From positions 1 through 5,750 of the forward strand of contig SOIA01000314.1 of NCBI GenBank assembly GCA_004378665.1: a stretch of DNA of 5,750 nt, read 5' to 3'. The notes under the pieces were generated by a model. It saw only the letters and a program-made list of their open reading frames with translations. It searched no databases and was not told where the DNA came from. The position numbers were made by a program, and so were the translations under genes. This DNA is from Candidatus Aminicenantota bacterium. Lineage in GTDB: Bacteria > Acidobacteriota > Aminicenantia > Aminicenantales > Aminicenantaceae. Shown here piece after piece: positions 1 through 5,750 of the stretch; the first letter of the stretch is position 1, and each line of letters opens with the position of its first letter.

Positions 1-934
1 CCTCATAATGGTCACGCATAATATTCATCACATCCTGCAAGGAAAGCTTCTGGTCGGGCTTGATCCACAAGGGATAAGGCTTGGCCCTTTTTTTCCCGCG
101 CTGAAAATCTGGCGACAAATTCAAAGATGGCGCACTCCGGCGAAACATACTCCAGACACGGGCAGCACAGGTCCTGAGTGCTGAGGGTTTTGGGGGGTCG
201 TAGGCATACCGGAAACTGAAAGGTTTCCCGGATTTCTTAGTGTAATATCCCTTCTCCTCAGCAAAGGAGATAACGTTTGCGGAGTACATGCAATTTTCGG
301 GATTGTTTAAGGGGAACTCCCCGATGCGGGACATATTGGCATGGGCCGAAACGCAGCCGTCCGGAATCCGCAGCGCCACCCAGTGAGCTCCTTTCCCTCC
401 CGGTCCCGGACCGATCATTTCCATGATCCAAGCTTCCTGGGAATCAGCGATGGAAAAGGATTCCCCTGTGCTGGCATACCCGTATTCCTCGACCAGTTCT
501 GCCATGACTTTAATGGCTTCCCTGGCAGTTTTGGCTCGCTGAAGGGCAAGTCTCATCAAAAAGAAATAGTGGAGAAGTCCGTCCGGGTTTCGCAGCTCCC
601 GGCGCCCCCCGAATGTGGTTTCACCGATAGCCAGTTGGTGCTCATTCATCAGGCCGACAACCGCGTAAGTATGGGGGACCTGCCTGACCTCACCCCTGAT
701 CTTGCCGCCTCTTCCTCTGATCTCGACTGTGGAGCCGGGTTTATGGTCCTGAGCGGGAATATATTCGAGATGGGGAAGGAATTCCCCGTCACAGGTATAA
801 GTGATCATGACGGACCCGTCTTTTGAGGCTCCTTTTGTCACTAAAAAGCTTGAGCAGTCATCCTCGGCCCATTGATTGATCACCAGTAGACTCAAGAATA
901 AAAGGATGGCAGGAAAAATGATCTTTTGTTTCAT
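1..934 (-). CDS. Secreted C69-family dipeptidase, N-terminal 311 residues (3' end outside window)
   Basis: This is the N-terminal part of a peptidase family C69 (PepD-like) dipeptidase, an Ntn-hydrolase expected to cleave dipeptides. The frame is open from ATG at 934 to the left edge without a stop, so the C-terminus is missing; from memory, family members are roughly 450-550 residues. Residues 1-23 form a signal peptide (MKQK, then a hydrophobic run at about 5-19), suggesting export. Cys27 (EDDCSSFLVTKGASKDGS) sits where the family has its nucleophile, which becomes N-terminal after removal of the leader. Other family-like blocks are YTCDGEF at 46-52, AVVGLMNEHQLAIGETTFGGR at 91-111 (GLMNEH and GETTF are the recognisable cores), ARVWSMFRRSAPS at 258-270 and KLSLQDVMNIMRDHYE at 296-311. 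The start is fixed by an AGGAGG ribosome site 8 nt upstream. No lipobox precedes Cys27, so a lipoprotein is unlikely. It is transcribed away from the methyltransferase fragment, apparently as the first gene of its unit. Family assignment is from motif recognition and is fairly secure; the substrate is unknown. Confidence 0.88.
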   Translation of the reverse strand, partial: MKQKIIFPAILLFLSLLVINQWAEDDCSSFLVTKGASKDGSVMITYTCDGEFLPHLEYIPAQDHKPGSTVEIRGRGGKIRGEVRQVPHTYAVVGLMNEHQLAIGETTFGGRRELRNPDGLLHYFFLMRLALQRAKTAREAIKVMAELVEEYGYASTGESFSIADSQEAWIMEMIGPGPGGKGAHWVALRIPDGCVSAHANMSRIGEFPLNNPENCMYSANVISFAEEKGYYTKKSGKPFSFRYAYDPPKPSALRTCAARVWSMFRRSAPSLNLSPDFQRGKKRAKPYPLWIKPDQKLSLQDVMNIMRDHYE

Positions 935-942
935 TGCTAAAT

Positions 943-948
943 CCTCCT
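943..948 (-). promoter_or_regulatory. Strong Shine-Dalgarno site of the C69 dipeptidase gene
   Basis: Read on the minus strand, the sequence AAAAGGAGGATTTAGCAATG places a perfect AGGAGG 8 nt before the ATG at 934. This decides the start codon and supports the signal peptide as genuine. It is much stronger than the site in front of the RND permease. Confidence 0.85.
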
Positions 949-1114
949 TTTGGTATAGATATGAATTCTAAAGCTTAAGGTATAGCTGGGAACGAAAAAA
1001 ATCAAGGTGAATTCCAGCGGATCATCCGTGGAGAAGGCATCAGCCTTCCCTCCATCATACCTGCTACCTAGAAAGAGTCACTTAGATGAAAACTAAACCG
1101 GACATTTTTGCAGA

Positions 1115-1145
1115 TAAAAGCTGAGCTTGAAATTCTCAGCTTTTA
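1115..1145. terminator. Perfect 11-bp hairpin, terminator-like, not behind a recognisable gene
   Basis: The arms TAAAAGCTGAG (1115-1125) and CTCAGCTTTTA (1135-1145) are exact inverted repeats around a 9-nt loop (CTTGAAATT). The sequence is nearly symmetric: each strand ends the stem with CTTTTA, so it could act as a weak bidirectional intrinsic terminator with a short four-T tract. It lies 57 bp before the plus-strand methyltransferase fragment and about 180 bp upstream of the dipeptidase start. No gene ends into it on either strand. It could instead be a protein-binding palindrome or a relic of a lost gene. The inverted repeat is certain; the function is inferred and uncertain. Confidence 0.4.
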
Positions 1146-1202
1146 AACTAATAATATTCAAAAACGTAAGGAAGGCAAAAAGTCAGAAAACTGCAAAAAG
1201 CA

Positions 1203-1559
1203 ATGAAACTGAAACAGGGAAAAGAGGATTCAACAGCGATCAAGATCATGAAGGGCGTTGTGAGGGAAAACGCATACGCCTCCGATGTGGTCCGGATCCA
1301 GGAAGACCGCGGACATACGGTGTGCACCACAGGCCCCTACCGATACGTCCGGCACCCGATGTACGCGGGAGTCATCCTGTTTGTGCTCTGTTTTCCTCTC
1401 TCCCTCGGTTCACTCTACTCGTTTATCCCTGCTTCTTTGATCATCGTTCTCTTCATCATCCGGACCTCACTGGAAGACAAAACCTTACTGGAGGAACTTC
1501 CCGGTTATAAAGAGTACGCGCAGAAGGTCCGCTACCGGTTACTGCCTGGAGTGTGGTGA
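1203..1559 (+). CDS. 5'-truncated isoprenylcysteine carboxyl methyltransferase-like protein (C-terminal half), possible pseudogene
   Basis: This encodes 118 residues of the ICMT/PEMT-type family of integral-membrane, S-adenosylmethionine-dependent methyltransferases. The diagnostic C-terminal part is present: VRIQEDRGH at 30-38, GPYRYVRHPMYAG at 44-56, two hydrophobic segments (about 56-71 and 73-88), and the closing E91-D92 to LLPGVW-end block with GYKEYAQKVRYR at 101-112. Full members are usually near 180-220 residues with several N-terminal membrane helices. Here homology seems to begin only around residue 12-20, preceded by a hydrophilic lysine-rich leader (MKLKQGKEDS). The frame is closed upstream by TAA at 1167-1169, so no longer version in this frame exists. 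There is no good ribosome site before ATG 1203; ATG 1248 (MKGVVREN) is an alternative and also lacks one. The retained part is intact with its normal end. I infer loss of the 5' half by deletion or rearrangement, and either a decaying gene or a short variant. Bacterial substrates of this family are mostly unknown. Confidence 0.72.
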   Translation: MKLKQGKEDSTAIKIMKGVVRENAYASDVVRIQEDRGHTVCTTGPYRYVRHPMYAGVILFVLCFPLSLGSLYSFIPASLIIVLFIIRTSLEDKTLLEELPGYKEYAQKVRYRLLPGVW

Positions 1560-1755
1560 TCTTCCCCTCTGTTTTCCGTTTTGTTAAAAAGAAGAAAGGC
1601 AGATTTTGTGTGCAAGTCTTGGTGTCAACAGGAAAGACAGAATCACCAGGAGCAGGAGCTTCTCCTCCTTGGACCTCAAGACGCACGATCAGGTGAGCTC
1701 GGAAAGAACAGAGACGAACGCACAACTCATTTCCAATCAACCAGTTACATTATCG
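1560..1755. other. Convergent intergenic region without a clear terminator
   Basis: This 196-bp stretch lies between the 3' ends of the methyltransferase fragment (plus) and the RND permease (minus). It holds only weak pairing: AGGAG (1654-1658) with CTCCT (1662-1666) around a 3-nt loop, optionally enclosed by GTCTTG (1616-1621) with CAAGAC (1677-1682). Neither is followed by a U-tract. No small gene with a ribosome site was seen. How transcription of the efflux operon ends is therefore not visible here; Rho-dependent termination is one possibility. Confidence 0.5.
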
Positions 1756-4700
1756 CTAATTTTTGCGGGCATAGATGAGCTTGTACATGGCTGGAACAAC
1801 AACAAGAGTCAAGACCGTGGCAAAGGACAGCCCGAAGATGATGGTCATAGCCAGGGGATTCCAGAAAGCGGCGCTGTCGCCGCCAAAGTAGAATTGCGGG
1901 TCCAGCTCTCTGAAAAGAGTCATAAAATTGATGTTTATACCGATGGCAAGAGGAAGAAGTCCAAGGATCGTGGAAAGCGCTGTCAGAAGAACAGGAGTCA
2001 AACGCGTGGTACCGGCACGGACGATGGCCTCAACTTTATCCATGCCGCTGTCAATCAGCTTATCCGTATAGTCGATGATAATGATCCCGTTCTTGACTAC
2101 TATCCCGGCGACCGCAATGATCCCCATGCCCGTCATCATGACGGAAATATCCATGCCAAATATTGCAAAGCCGAGGAAGACTCCTGTCAAGCTGAAAACA
2201 ACCTGAAGGATGATGATGATCGGCTTGGACAGAGAATTAAACTGGCCGACCAGTATGATCAGAATCAGAGCTATTGCAATGAAAAGAGCTTTGACCATAA
2301 AATTCGCGACCTCAGCCTGCATATCCTGCTCACCTGTGAATTTGACCGTATAGCCCTCTTTCAATTCGAATCTGGGAAGCTGCCTGTTGATCTGGCGAAT
2401 AATCTCGTTGGCATTGTACCCGAAGAGCACGTTGGAGGCCAGAGTGATGACCCGTTTGTTGTCCAGCCTTGTGATACCCCCGTAGCTCGTCCGGTTGGTC
2501 ACATGGGCAAAAGAAGAAATCGGGATCCTCTTTGGCCCATCGCTCCCGCCGGGAACCACGATCGTCTGGCTCAGAAGAACATCAATGTTATTCCGGTATT
2601 TCTCATCCAGCCGGACCATGACCGGATACTCCTCCTCTCCTTCTTTGAACTTGGAAACTTCTGTCCCGTAGATGGCGGTGCGCAGGCTCATCCCCACTTT
2701 AGCTGTGGTGATGCCCAGCCGGTTCGCCTTATCTCTGTCAATGATGAGAACGAGTTCCGGCTTGTTGACCTCCATGCTGGATTTCAGTTCCTCGATTCCG
2801 CGTATGTTCAAAGACTCGATGAACTCCTTCAATCTCAGAGATATGCTGACCAGCTCATCAATATCATCTCCGCTGATTTCTATGTTAATCGGCATCCCGG
2901 TAGGAGGACCCATCATTTCCCGGTCAATGCGGATTTCGGCTCCTGCGATTCCAGTCAATCCTCTACGCAGTTTCATGAGATACTCGCTCGTAGGTATCCC
3001 GGTCCTGTATTTAAACTCAACGAAGGATATGGCCACCCTGGCCAGTTTATCCTGAGTGAAACGCTCAAACATTCCACTTCCCGCGTTAGCAGCCACATTG
3101 GAGACCACCGATTCCACATCAGGATTGTCGCGGCCGATAACTCTGAAAATCTTTTCTTCGACCTGTTTGCAGATATTGTTCGTCACATCGATATGTGTGC
3201 CTTCGGGCATAGTGATGTACACGTACAGGTTGTTCGGGTCTCCACCGGGGAAAAACACCACCCTCGGCATCCGAAGACCCAGAAGGATGAAAGACAGGAA
3301 GAGAAGAATGATAGTCCCGGCGACAACGCCATACGGGCGTTTTCCTCTGAGGAGAAAAGCCAGAGTTTTCCTGTAACCATTCTTCATTCTGGGAAGTACC
3401 TGCTCCTGGAATTTGGCAATCAGGAAGCGAAGCGCGTACTTGAATACGAAAAAGATGATGATCCCGAGCATCAGGAGATTGGCCGGAAGCATTTGACCGG
3501 CGGCATAGAAAATTACGACCAGGACAGCCCCCGCCAGGAGGATGAGGACATTTTTACGGCTGAGTTTCCACCGCGCTCTCGGTGTCTCTTCCTGGGAGGA
3601 TCTCTTCATGAACGAAACCGCAAAGATAGGATTGATCATGTAGGCGACCAGCAAAGACGCCGTCAGTGTGATGATGACGGTGACGGGCAGAAAGGACATG
3701 AATTTGCCCGGAATTCCCGGCATAAAAATAAGAGGGAAGAAGGGAGCCATGGTGGTCAGCGTTCCCGTGAAAACGGCTACGGCCACCTCTCCGACTCCAC
3801 GTTTGGTGGCAGCGGTGATGGACAGGCCTGGAGTGGTCGTGAAATGACGGTACGCATTTTCAACCACAACGATCGAGTTATCCACCACTATTCCCAAAAT
3901 AAGAATGAAAGACATGAGGACGACCATGTTCATCGTGAAGCCGACGATGGGAATGAAAATGAAGGCGATGACAATGGACATCGGGATGGCAATCCCGACA
4001 AACAGGGCATTTGTCTCTCCCATGAAGAACATAAGGACAAAGACCACAACGATGAACCCGAGGATAACCGTGTTGAACAGATCATTCACGCTGTTCTTCG
4101 TCTGAGTGCTGCTGTCTCCCGTCATGGTGATGACCAGGCTTTCGGGTGCGGTCTGGCGGTATTTTTCAACGATTGCGTTGATCTTATCGACAGCATAGAT
4201 CAGGTTTTTTCCGCTTTTCTTGATCACGTTGATCGTCACCACATCCTGGGAATTCAGACGGGAGTAGCTTTCCCTGTCCGCATAACCGTCCACGACTTCG
4301 GCTATTTCCTTAATATAAATCCCTTTTTTGAGCTGGATATTCCTGATCTGGTTGATGTTAGTAAATTCCCCGATCACACGGAGGTTTCTCCGAATGCCAT
4401 CCGCGTCGATCTGCCCTCCCGAAATTGTGAGATTCTCGGAGGCAATCGCGTTCTGAATGGTGGAGAAGGTAAGTTCCGCCGCCTGCATTTTATACAGATC
4501 GACATTGATCTGGATTTCTCTGTCCAGCGCTCCGGCGATATCCGCACGCGTGATCTCCTCCAGGCCTTCGATCTCATCCTGAAGGTCTTCGGCGATATCC
4601 TTCAGCTTCACCAGGCCAAGGTCACCCGAGAGGTTGATGAACAGGATCGGGATCTCGGAGAGATCGATCCTGGTGACCTTGGGTTCGCTGAAAAGATCGG

Positions 4701-5076
4701 AAGGAAGCTCTGCACGGGCATCGTCGACCGCCTGTCTGACATCCAGATACGCCTGCATCTCATCCGCTGTCAGCTCAAACTCGATGAAGATGGAGGAAAA
4801 GTCCTGAATGGAATTGCTGTTGATGTGCTTGATGCCATCGATTCCCTTAAGATGCTTCTCTATGGGCCGGGTGATCAGGTTCTCCACGTCAGCCGGCGAG
4901 GTTCCGGGATGGATGGTGCTGACCATGAAATAAGGGAAAACGATTTCCGGAAATTTCTCTTTTGGAGTCGCATCATACTGCATAAACCCGAATATCACCA
5001 GAACCACTGTGAATATATAAAGGGTGGTCTTATTCGCGACCGATAGGTTGGTTAACTTGAATTCTCCATTCTTCAT
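1756..5076 (-). CDS. RND efflux permease, inner-membrane component (AcrB-like), 1106 aa
   Basis: This is a complete proton-driven RND permease of the AcrB/HAE1-like group, expected as a trimer in the inner membrane that passes substrates to the adjacent adaptor and an outer-membrane channel. Family signs include an N-terminal helix (about 15-33) followed by FPEIVFPYFMVST and PGTSPADVENLITRPIEK (57-74), two large periplasmic porter domains (about 35-335 and 605-925), and two membrane bundles (about 336-486 plus 582-602, and 926-1098). The TM4 motif is GIVVDNSIVVVEN (395-407): Asp399 is followed by Asn400 where AcrB has Asp-Asp. TM10 has Lys995 (VVKNGIIIIDY) and TM11 has Arg1025 and Thr1032 (TRLTPVLLTALS), so the rest of the proton relay is preserved. 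At 1106 residues it is longer than AcrB (about 1050). The surplus lies between TM6 and TM7, where residues about 509-550 look like two additional membrane helices. The start at 5076 is supported by a modest GAGTGG site and by the family-typical short cytoplasmic N-terminus. It lies 50 nt downstream of the adaptor gene. Substrate cannot be told from sequence; the VVDN form argues against calling it AcrB itself. Confidence 0.95.
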   Translation of the reverse strand: MKNGEFKLTNLSVANKTTLYIFTVVLVIFGFMQYDATPKEKFPEIVFPYFMVSTIHPGTSPADVENLITRPIEKHLKGIDGIKHINSNSIQDFSSIFIEFELTADEMQAYLDVRQAVDDARAELPSDLFSEPKVTRIDLSEIPILFINLSGDLGLVKLKDIAEDLQDEIEGLEEITRADIAGALDREIQINVDLYKMQAAELTFSTIQNAIASENLTISGGQIDADGIRRNLRVIGEFTNINQIRNIQLKKGIYIKEIAEVVDGYADRESYSRLNSQDVVTINVIKKSGKNLIYAVDKINAIVEKYRQTAPESLVITMTGDSSTQTKNSVNDLFNTVILGFIVVVFVLMFFMGETNALFVGIAIPMSIVIAFIFIPIVGFTMNMVVLMSFILILGIVVDNSIVVVENAYRHFTTTPGLSITAATKRGVGEVAVAVFTGTLTTMAPFFPLIFMPGIPGKFMSFLPVTVIITLTASLLVAYMINPIFAVSFMKRSSQEETPRARWKLSRKNVLILLAGAVLVVIFYAAGQMLPANLLMLGIIIFFVFKYALRFLIAKFQEQVLPRMKNGYRKTLAFLLRGKRPYGVVAGTIILLFLSFILLGLRMPRVVFFPGGDPNNLYVYITMPEGTHIDVTNNICKQVEEKIFRVIGRDNPDVESVVSNVAANAGSGMFERFTQDKLARVAISFVEFKYRTGIPTSEYLMKLRRGLTGIAGAEIRIDREMMGPPTGMPINIEISGDDIDELVSISLRLKEFIESLNIRGIEELKSSMEVNKPELVLIIDRDKANRLGITTAKVGMSLRTAIYGTEVSKFKEGEEEYPVMVRLDEKYRNNIDVLLSQTIVVPGGSDGPKRIPISSFAHVTNRTSYGGITRLDNKRVITLASNVLFGYNANEIIRQINRQLPRFELKEGYTVKFTGEQDMQAEVANFMVKALFIAIALILIILVGQFNSLSKPIIIILQVVFSLTGVFLGFAIFGMDISVMMTGMGIIAVAGIVVKNGIIIIDYTDKLIDSGMDKVEAIVRAGTTRLTPVLLTALSTILGLLPLAIGININFMTLFRELDPQFYFGGDSAAFWNPLAMTIIFGLSFATVLTLVVVPAMYKLIYARKN

Positions 5077-5083
5077 TTTGTAT

Positions 5084-5089
5084 CCACTC
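5084..5089 (-). promoter_or_regulatory. Modest ribosome binding site of the RND permease gene
   Basis: On the minus strand GAGTGG lies 7 nt before the ATG at 5076, within AAAGAGTGGATACAAAATG. It matches the anti-Shine-Dalgarno sequence only partly but is correctly placed, and it is the only candidate in the 50-nt gap after the adaptor stop codon. Confidence 0.5.
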
Positions 5090-5126
5090 TTTTTAATTTA
5101 TGTGAGGTATCTTCATCAAAGGCTGA

Positions 5127-5750
5127 TCACTGATCTGCGACAACCGCCAGACTTTGACCATCGGACAGATTTTGATACCCGAACGTGACCACGTGTTCGC
5201 CCTCTTGAAGTCCGGATAGAACCTCGGTCCGGTCGTTATAACTCTTGCCGGTTTCGACCGATCTTCTTCGGGCAATCCATTCTCCGTTGTTTTGCTCGGC
5301 CATAAAAATAAACTTTTCTGTCCCTGTCTCCTGGACGATGTTCAACGGAACCGTCAAGGCCTCCTGGTTTGTGTAGTCATTTATCATCAGGACCGCGAGC
5401 ATATTCGGCTTGATTCCAGCTTCGGATTTGGGAATTTTCATTTCAATCTGGAAGGTGCGGTTATTGGGATCGATGACCTGGGAAACAGCATTGACACGAA
5501 GGTCGAATTCTCTTCCGGTGACAGGGAGGTTCACATGCACGAGATCATCTTTCTCGATCCGGGAAATGTAGATCTCCGAGAGGTCTACGACTATTTTGAG
5601 ATTGGAAAGCTGGACCACTCGAATAGCGCCCAATCCGGCGGCAGCCATCTCCCCTTCCTTGATCAGAACCTCATCGATGGTCCCGGACAAGGGTGCAAAA
5701 ATCTTCGTCATCTTGTATTGTTCCTCTAAAGTCTTCAATCTCTTTTCCAT
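5127..5750 (-). CDS. RND efflux periplasmic adaptor (membrane fusion protein), C-terminal 207 residues; 5' end outside window
   Basis: This is the C-terminal part of the periplasmic adaptor that links the RND permease to an outer-membrane channel. Going from the window edge, residues 1-13 (MEKRLKTLEEQYK) look like the end of the coiled-coil hairpin. Residues 14-45 carry the second half of the lipoyl-like domain (KIFAPLSGTIDEVLIKEGEM). About 46-130 is the beta-barrel domain, and about 131-207 the membrane-proximal domain, including GLQEGEHVVTFGYQNLSDGQ before the stop at 5127. The ATG at 5748-5750 coincides with the window edge and is almost certainly internal: a signal sequence, the first lipoyl half and most of the hairpin are missing, and family members are usually about 350-400 residues. 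The gene precedes the permease in the same direction with a 50-nt gap, the usual adaptor-permease operon order. The promoter and a possible regulator or TolC-like gene would lie further right. There is no metal-binding histidine or methionine cluster in the visible part to suggest a heavy-metal pump. Confidence 0.92.
   Translation of the reverse strand: MEKRLKTLEEQYKMTKIFAPLSGTIDEVLIKEGEMAAAGLGAIRVVQLSNLKIVVDLSEIYISRIEKDDLVHVNLPVTGREFDLRVNAVSQVIDPNNRTFQIEMKIPKSEAGIKPNMLAVLMINDYTNQEALTVPLNIVQETGTEKFIFMAEQNNGEWIARRRSVETGKSYNDRTEVLSGLQEGEHVVTFGYQNLSDGQSLAVVADQ

Larger units (their letters stand above)
935..1202. other. Intergenic region between divergent dipeptidase and methyltransferase genes
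   Basis: This 268-bp stretch separates two divergently oriented genes and must hold the promoter of the dipeptidase. I see no strong sigma-70 pair. On the minus strand there is a TAGAAT (-10-like, around 965-970) without a good -35, and a TATACC occurring twice because the heptamer GGTATAG (plus strand) is repeated at 952-958 and 979-985. These are too weak to call as promoter elements or operators. A perfect hairpin at 1115-1145 is listed separately. The plus-strand part from 1146 to 1202 is A-rich and carries stop codons. No hydrophobic coding remnant of the missing methyltransferase N-terminus could be recognised in any frame. Confidence 0.6.

Noticed and set aside
341..826. Plus-strand open frame of 161 codons opposite the dipeptidase
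   Set aside because: It lies in register antisense to a well-supported C69 gene and has no recognisable product; it is a shadow.
952..985. Direct heptamer repeat GGTATAG upstream of the dipeptidase as an operator
   Set aside because: There are only two 7-bp copies in AT-rich intergenic DNA, with no symmetry and no known regulator; chance is a sufficient explanation.
1127..1510. Plus-strand open frame of 127 codons overlapping the methyltransferase fragment
   Set aside because: It is in a different frame from the recognisable GPYRYVRHP-containing protein, starts with a non-ATG codon inside the hairpin loop and resembles no known family.
1616..1682. Nested weak inverted repeats as a terminator for the efflux operon
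   Set aside because: The stems are only 5-6 bp, poorly nested and not followed by a T-tract on either strand.
1606..5046. Very long plus-strand open frame (1146 codons) as a protein-coding gene
   Set aside because: It is in exact antisense register with a clear RND permease, its product is rich in His, Asp and Arg with no recognisable domain, and it has no convincing ribosome site. It is explained by sense codon bias.
5292..5729. Plus-strand open frame of 145 codons opposite the adaptor gene
   Set aside because: It is an in-register antisense shadow of the adaptor, bounded by the adaptor's few TTA/CTA codons.
1..5750. CRISPR array, tRNA, rRNA, insertion sequence or attachment site
   Set aside because: No spaced repeat series, no tRNA- or rRNA-like segment, no transposase and no terminal inverted repeats were seen on either strand.

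Overview
The window looks like chromosomal DNA of a Gram-negative (diderm) bacterium with moderate GC. The diderm assignment rests on a tripartite-type RND efflux pair (periplasmic adaptor plus inner-membrane permease). The style of the proteins (a secreted C69 dipeptidase, an RND permease with a VVDN motif and an enlarged central membrane region) recalls Aminicenantota, Bacteroidota or Acidobacteriota relatives. That placement is an impression from family style, not a demonstrated taxonomy.

Layout from left to right: (1) 1-934, minus strand, the N-terminal part of a secreted C69-family dipeptidase whose 3' end lies outside the window. It has a very clear Shine-Dalgarno sequence. (2) 935-1202, an intergenic region holding a perfect 11-bp hairpin at 1115-1145 that does not follow the end of any recognisable gene. 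(3) 1203-1559, plus strand, a short gene carrying only the C-terminal half of an isoprenylcysteine carboxyl methyltransferase-like (ICMT/PEMT-type) membrane methyltransferase. Its N-terminal membrane segments are missing. (4) 1560-1755, a convergent intergenic region with no convincing terminator. (5) 1756-5076, minus strand, a complete 1106-residue RND efflux permease. (6) 5127-5750, minus strand, the C-terminal part of the RND periplasmic adaptor (membrane fusion protein), running off the right edge.

The adaptor and permease form an operon read right to left with a 50-nt gap. Together with an outer-membrane TolC-like channel, not visible here, they would export substrates from the inner membrane or periplasm. 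The operon promoter and any regulator would lie to the right of the window. The dipeptidase and the methyltransferase fragment are divergently oriented neighbours with no evident functional link to the pump.

I found no convincing new biological system. The items most worth a second look are: the near-total absence of TTA, CTA and TCA codons in the permease, which creates a 3.4-kb antisense open frame and contrasts with the neighbouring genes; an apparent extra pair of membrane helices in the middle of the permease; an Asp-Asn pair in place of the Asp-Asp proton-relay pair of AcrB; the 5'-truncated methyltransferase; and the orphan hairpin next to it.
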